Assembly: GCF_018119395.1 (NCBI RefSeq)
Contig: NZ_JAGPWD010000027.1
Coordinates: 1-64,000, forward strand
DNA length: 64,000 nucleotides
Direction: 5' to 3'
Origin: Massilia sp. ZL223
Lineage (GTDB): Bacteria > Pseudomonadota > Gammaproteobacteria > Burkholderiales > Burkholderiaceae_D
Below, piece by piece: positions 63,035-64,000 of the stretch; position 1 is the stretch's first letter, and each line of letters starts with the position of its first letter. The notes under the pieces were generated by a model that had not been told where the DNA came from, did no database searches, and saw nothing but the letters and a program-made list of their open reading frames with translations. A program made the translations under genes and the position numbers.

Positions 63035-64000
63035 CAGAAGTCGTAGCGCAGCGACAGCTTCAGCTGGCGGCCGTCGCTCGGATAGATCCCCGAGCGGCAG
63101 CCGAAGGCGTTGCTGTAGTAGTCGCGGTCGAACAGGTTCAGGCCGCTGACCGCCACTTCCCAGGCGCCCATGCGGCGCGCATAGCGTGCGTCGACGGTCG
63201 TGTAGGAAGGGATGCGCGCGCCGCAGCTGTTGGTGAAGTCGCTGCCGTAGCGCTGGCTGTCGACCCACTGGGCGCCGATGTCGGCGCTCTGGCCGTCGCC
63301 CGGCACCCAGGCCAGGCGCCCGCTCACGACGTTCTTCGGCACCAGCACCATCTCACGGCCGGCGTTCGGGCCGGCGGTGAACTCGGCGTCCACGCGCTGC
63401 CACTGGCCGGTCAGGCGCCATGCCGCGCCGAGGGCGGCCTGCCCTTCCACTTCCAGGCCCTGGCGGCGGGTCGGATCGAGATTGGTGTTGGCGCCCCAGC
63501 CGATGGTCGGATCGTAGAAGATCTCGTTGCGCAGGCGGTGGCGGAACAGGCGCGCCGTCAGCTGACGCTCCTTGCCGCCGGCGGTCACGCCCAGCTCCAG
63601 GTCGCGCGAGGTCTGCGGCTGCAGCACGTCGGCGCTCGAGCGCAGGCCGTTCTCGTCGGCGTTGGGCATGCGGTAGCTGCGGCCGGCCTTGGCGAACAGC
63701 GTCACCTCCGGCATCACGTCAACGCTGCCTTCCAGCGACCAGGCGTTGAGCGACTGCGAACGGCTATCGGTCGCGGCGCCCAGCACGTCGTCCTTCTCGA
63801 ATTTCTCGTGGCGCACGCCCGCGGCCAGGCGCGCGTTGTGCGGCGCGTTCCAGCGCAGCTCGTCGCGCAGGTAGATCGCCCTGGAATCCTGGCGCGCGTC
63901 GCCCGAACCGAAGTCCGACTTCACCTGGCGCTCCCAGCGGATCAGGTCGACGCCCGCCACCAGCTCGTTGCGCTGGCCGCCCAGCATGGCGCTGTGGCGC
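63034..64000 (-). CDS. btuB: TonB-dependent receptor (BtuB-like), 5' part outside the window
   Basis: About 322 C-terminal residues of an outer-membrane receptor, open to the window end. The barrel strands end with QLKLSLRYDF, the usual C-terminal phenylalanine. FAKAGRSYRMPNADE and NLFDRDY are common in TonB receptors, and GLRSSADVLQPQTSRDLELG is typical of the BtuB group. Specificity for cobalamin is inferred mainly from the coupled BtuF. The plug domain and any B12 riboswitch would lie beyond 64000. Confidence 0.85.
   Translation of the reverse strand, partial: RHSAMLGGQRNELVAGVDLIRWERQVKSDFGSGDARQDSRAIYLRDELRWNAPHNARLAAGVRHEKFEKDDVLGAATDSRSQSLNAWSLEGSVDVMPEVTLFAKAGRSYRMPNADENGLRSSADVLQPQTSRDLELGVTAGGKERQLTARLFRHRLRNEIFYDPTIGWGANTNLDPTRRQGLEVEGQAALGAAWRLTGQWQRVDAEFTAGPNAGREMVLVPKNVVSGRLAWVPGDGQSADIGAQWVDSQRYGSDFTNSCGARIPSYTTVDARYARRMGAWEVAVSGLNLFDRDYYSNAFGCRSGIYPSDGRQLKLSLRYDF

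Overview
The window looks like a chromosomal segment from a GC-rich betaproteobacterium of the Massilia/Oxalobacteraceae type (Burkholderiales). The grounds are the XrtB-type exosortase/EpsDEFGIL gene set, the adk-kdsB-Trm112-lpxK-exbD-exbB order beside xseA, and the overall protein style. No 16S rRNA gene is present, so the taxonomic call is an inference. Most genes sit on the minus strand in tightly packed operons with ATGA/TGATG overlaps. Several start codons supported by a Shine-Dalgarno sequence are TTG or GTG.

Left part (1-8112): an almost pure C tract (1-58) truncates a fabF-type ketosynthase gene, which is divergent from an AraC regulator. Next comes an rtcB2-prfH pair, an RNA-ligase/release-factor system for ribosomes with cleaved 16S rRNA, preceded by a structured leader that contains a short ORF. 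Then follow an App1-type phosphatase and a secreted heparinase II/III-like polysaccharide lyase.

8113-25014 is a 17-kb exopolysaccharide locus of the exosortase-B type. In transcription order it holds a CPBP protease, the outer-membrane protein EpsL, a WcaJ-like initiating transferase, Gmd and Fcl (GDP-L-fucose), EpsD, EpsE, EpsF, EpsG, XrtB, EpsI, a Wzy-like polymerase, a Wzx-like flippase and two glycosyltransferases. Together these would make, export and anchor a probably fucose-containing polymer. No PEP-CTERM substrate protein is visible.

25059-42073: uup, tRNA-Arg(CCT), a less GC-rich patch with a GH75-like secreted protein and a beta-helix lipoprotein, a MarR/aryl-CoA-ligase operon with a clear candidate operator, a response regulator, a 1426-residue hybrid sensor kinase coupled to a patatin, gamma-glutamyltransferase, an SDR dehydrogenase and a proline-rich secreted protein.

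42471-50302 is a housekeeping block: DsbA-like protein, adk, kdsB, Trm112, lpxK, exbD, exbB, xseA, sodB. Its most striking element is the 1.25-kb divergent intergenic region between exbB and xseA. It carries seven copies of a roughly 70-bp module, each with one DnaA-box-like nonamer at a fixed 45-nt distance from a second conserved motif. I consider this the best candidate for an undescribed element.

50396-64000: several lineage-type hypotheticals, an RstA-like regulator and an RstB-like kinase about 6.6 kb apart, a LysR-controlled MFS/carboxymuconolactone-decarboxylase pair, MipA, dsbA, and the start of a vitamin B12 uptake operon (btuF and a btuB-like receptor, cut by the window end).
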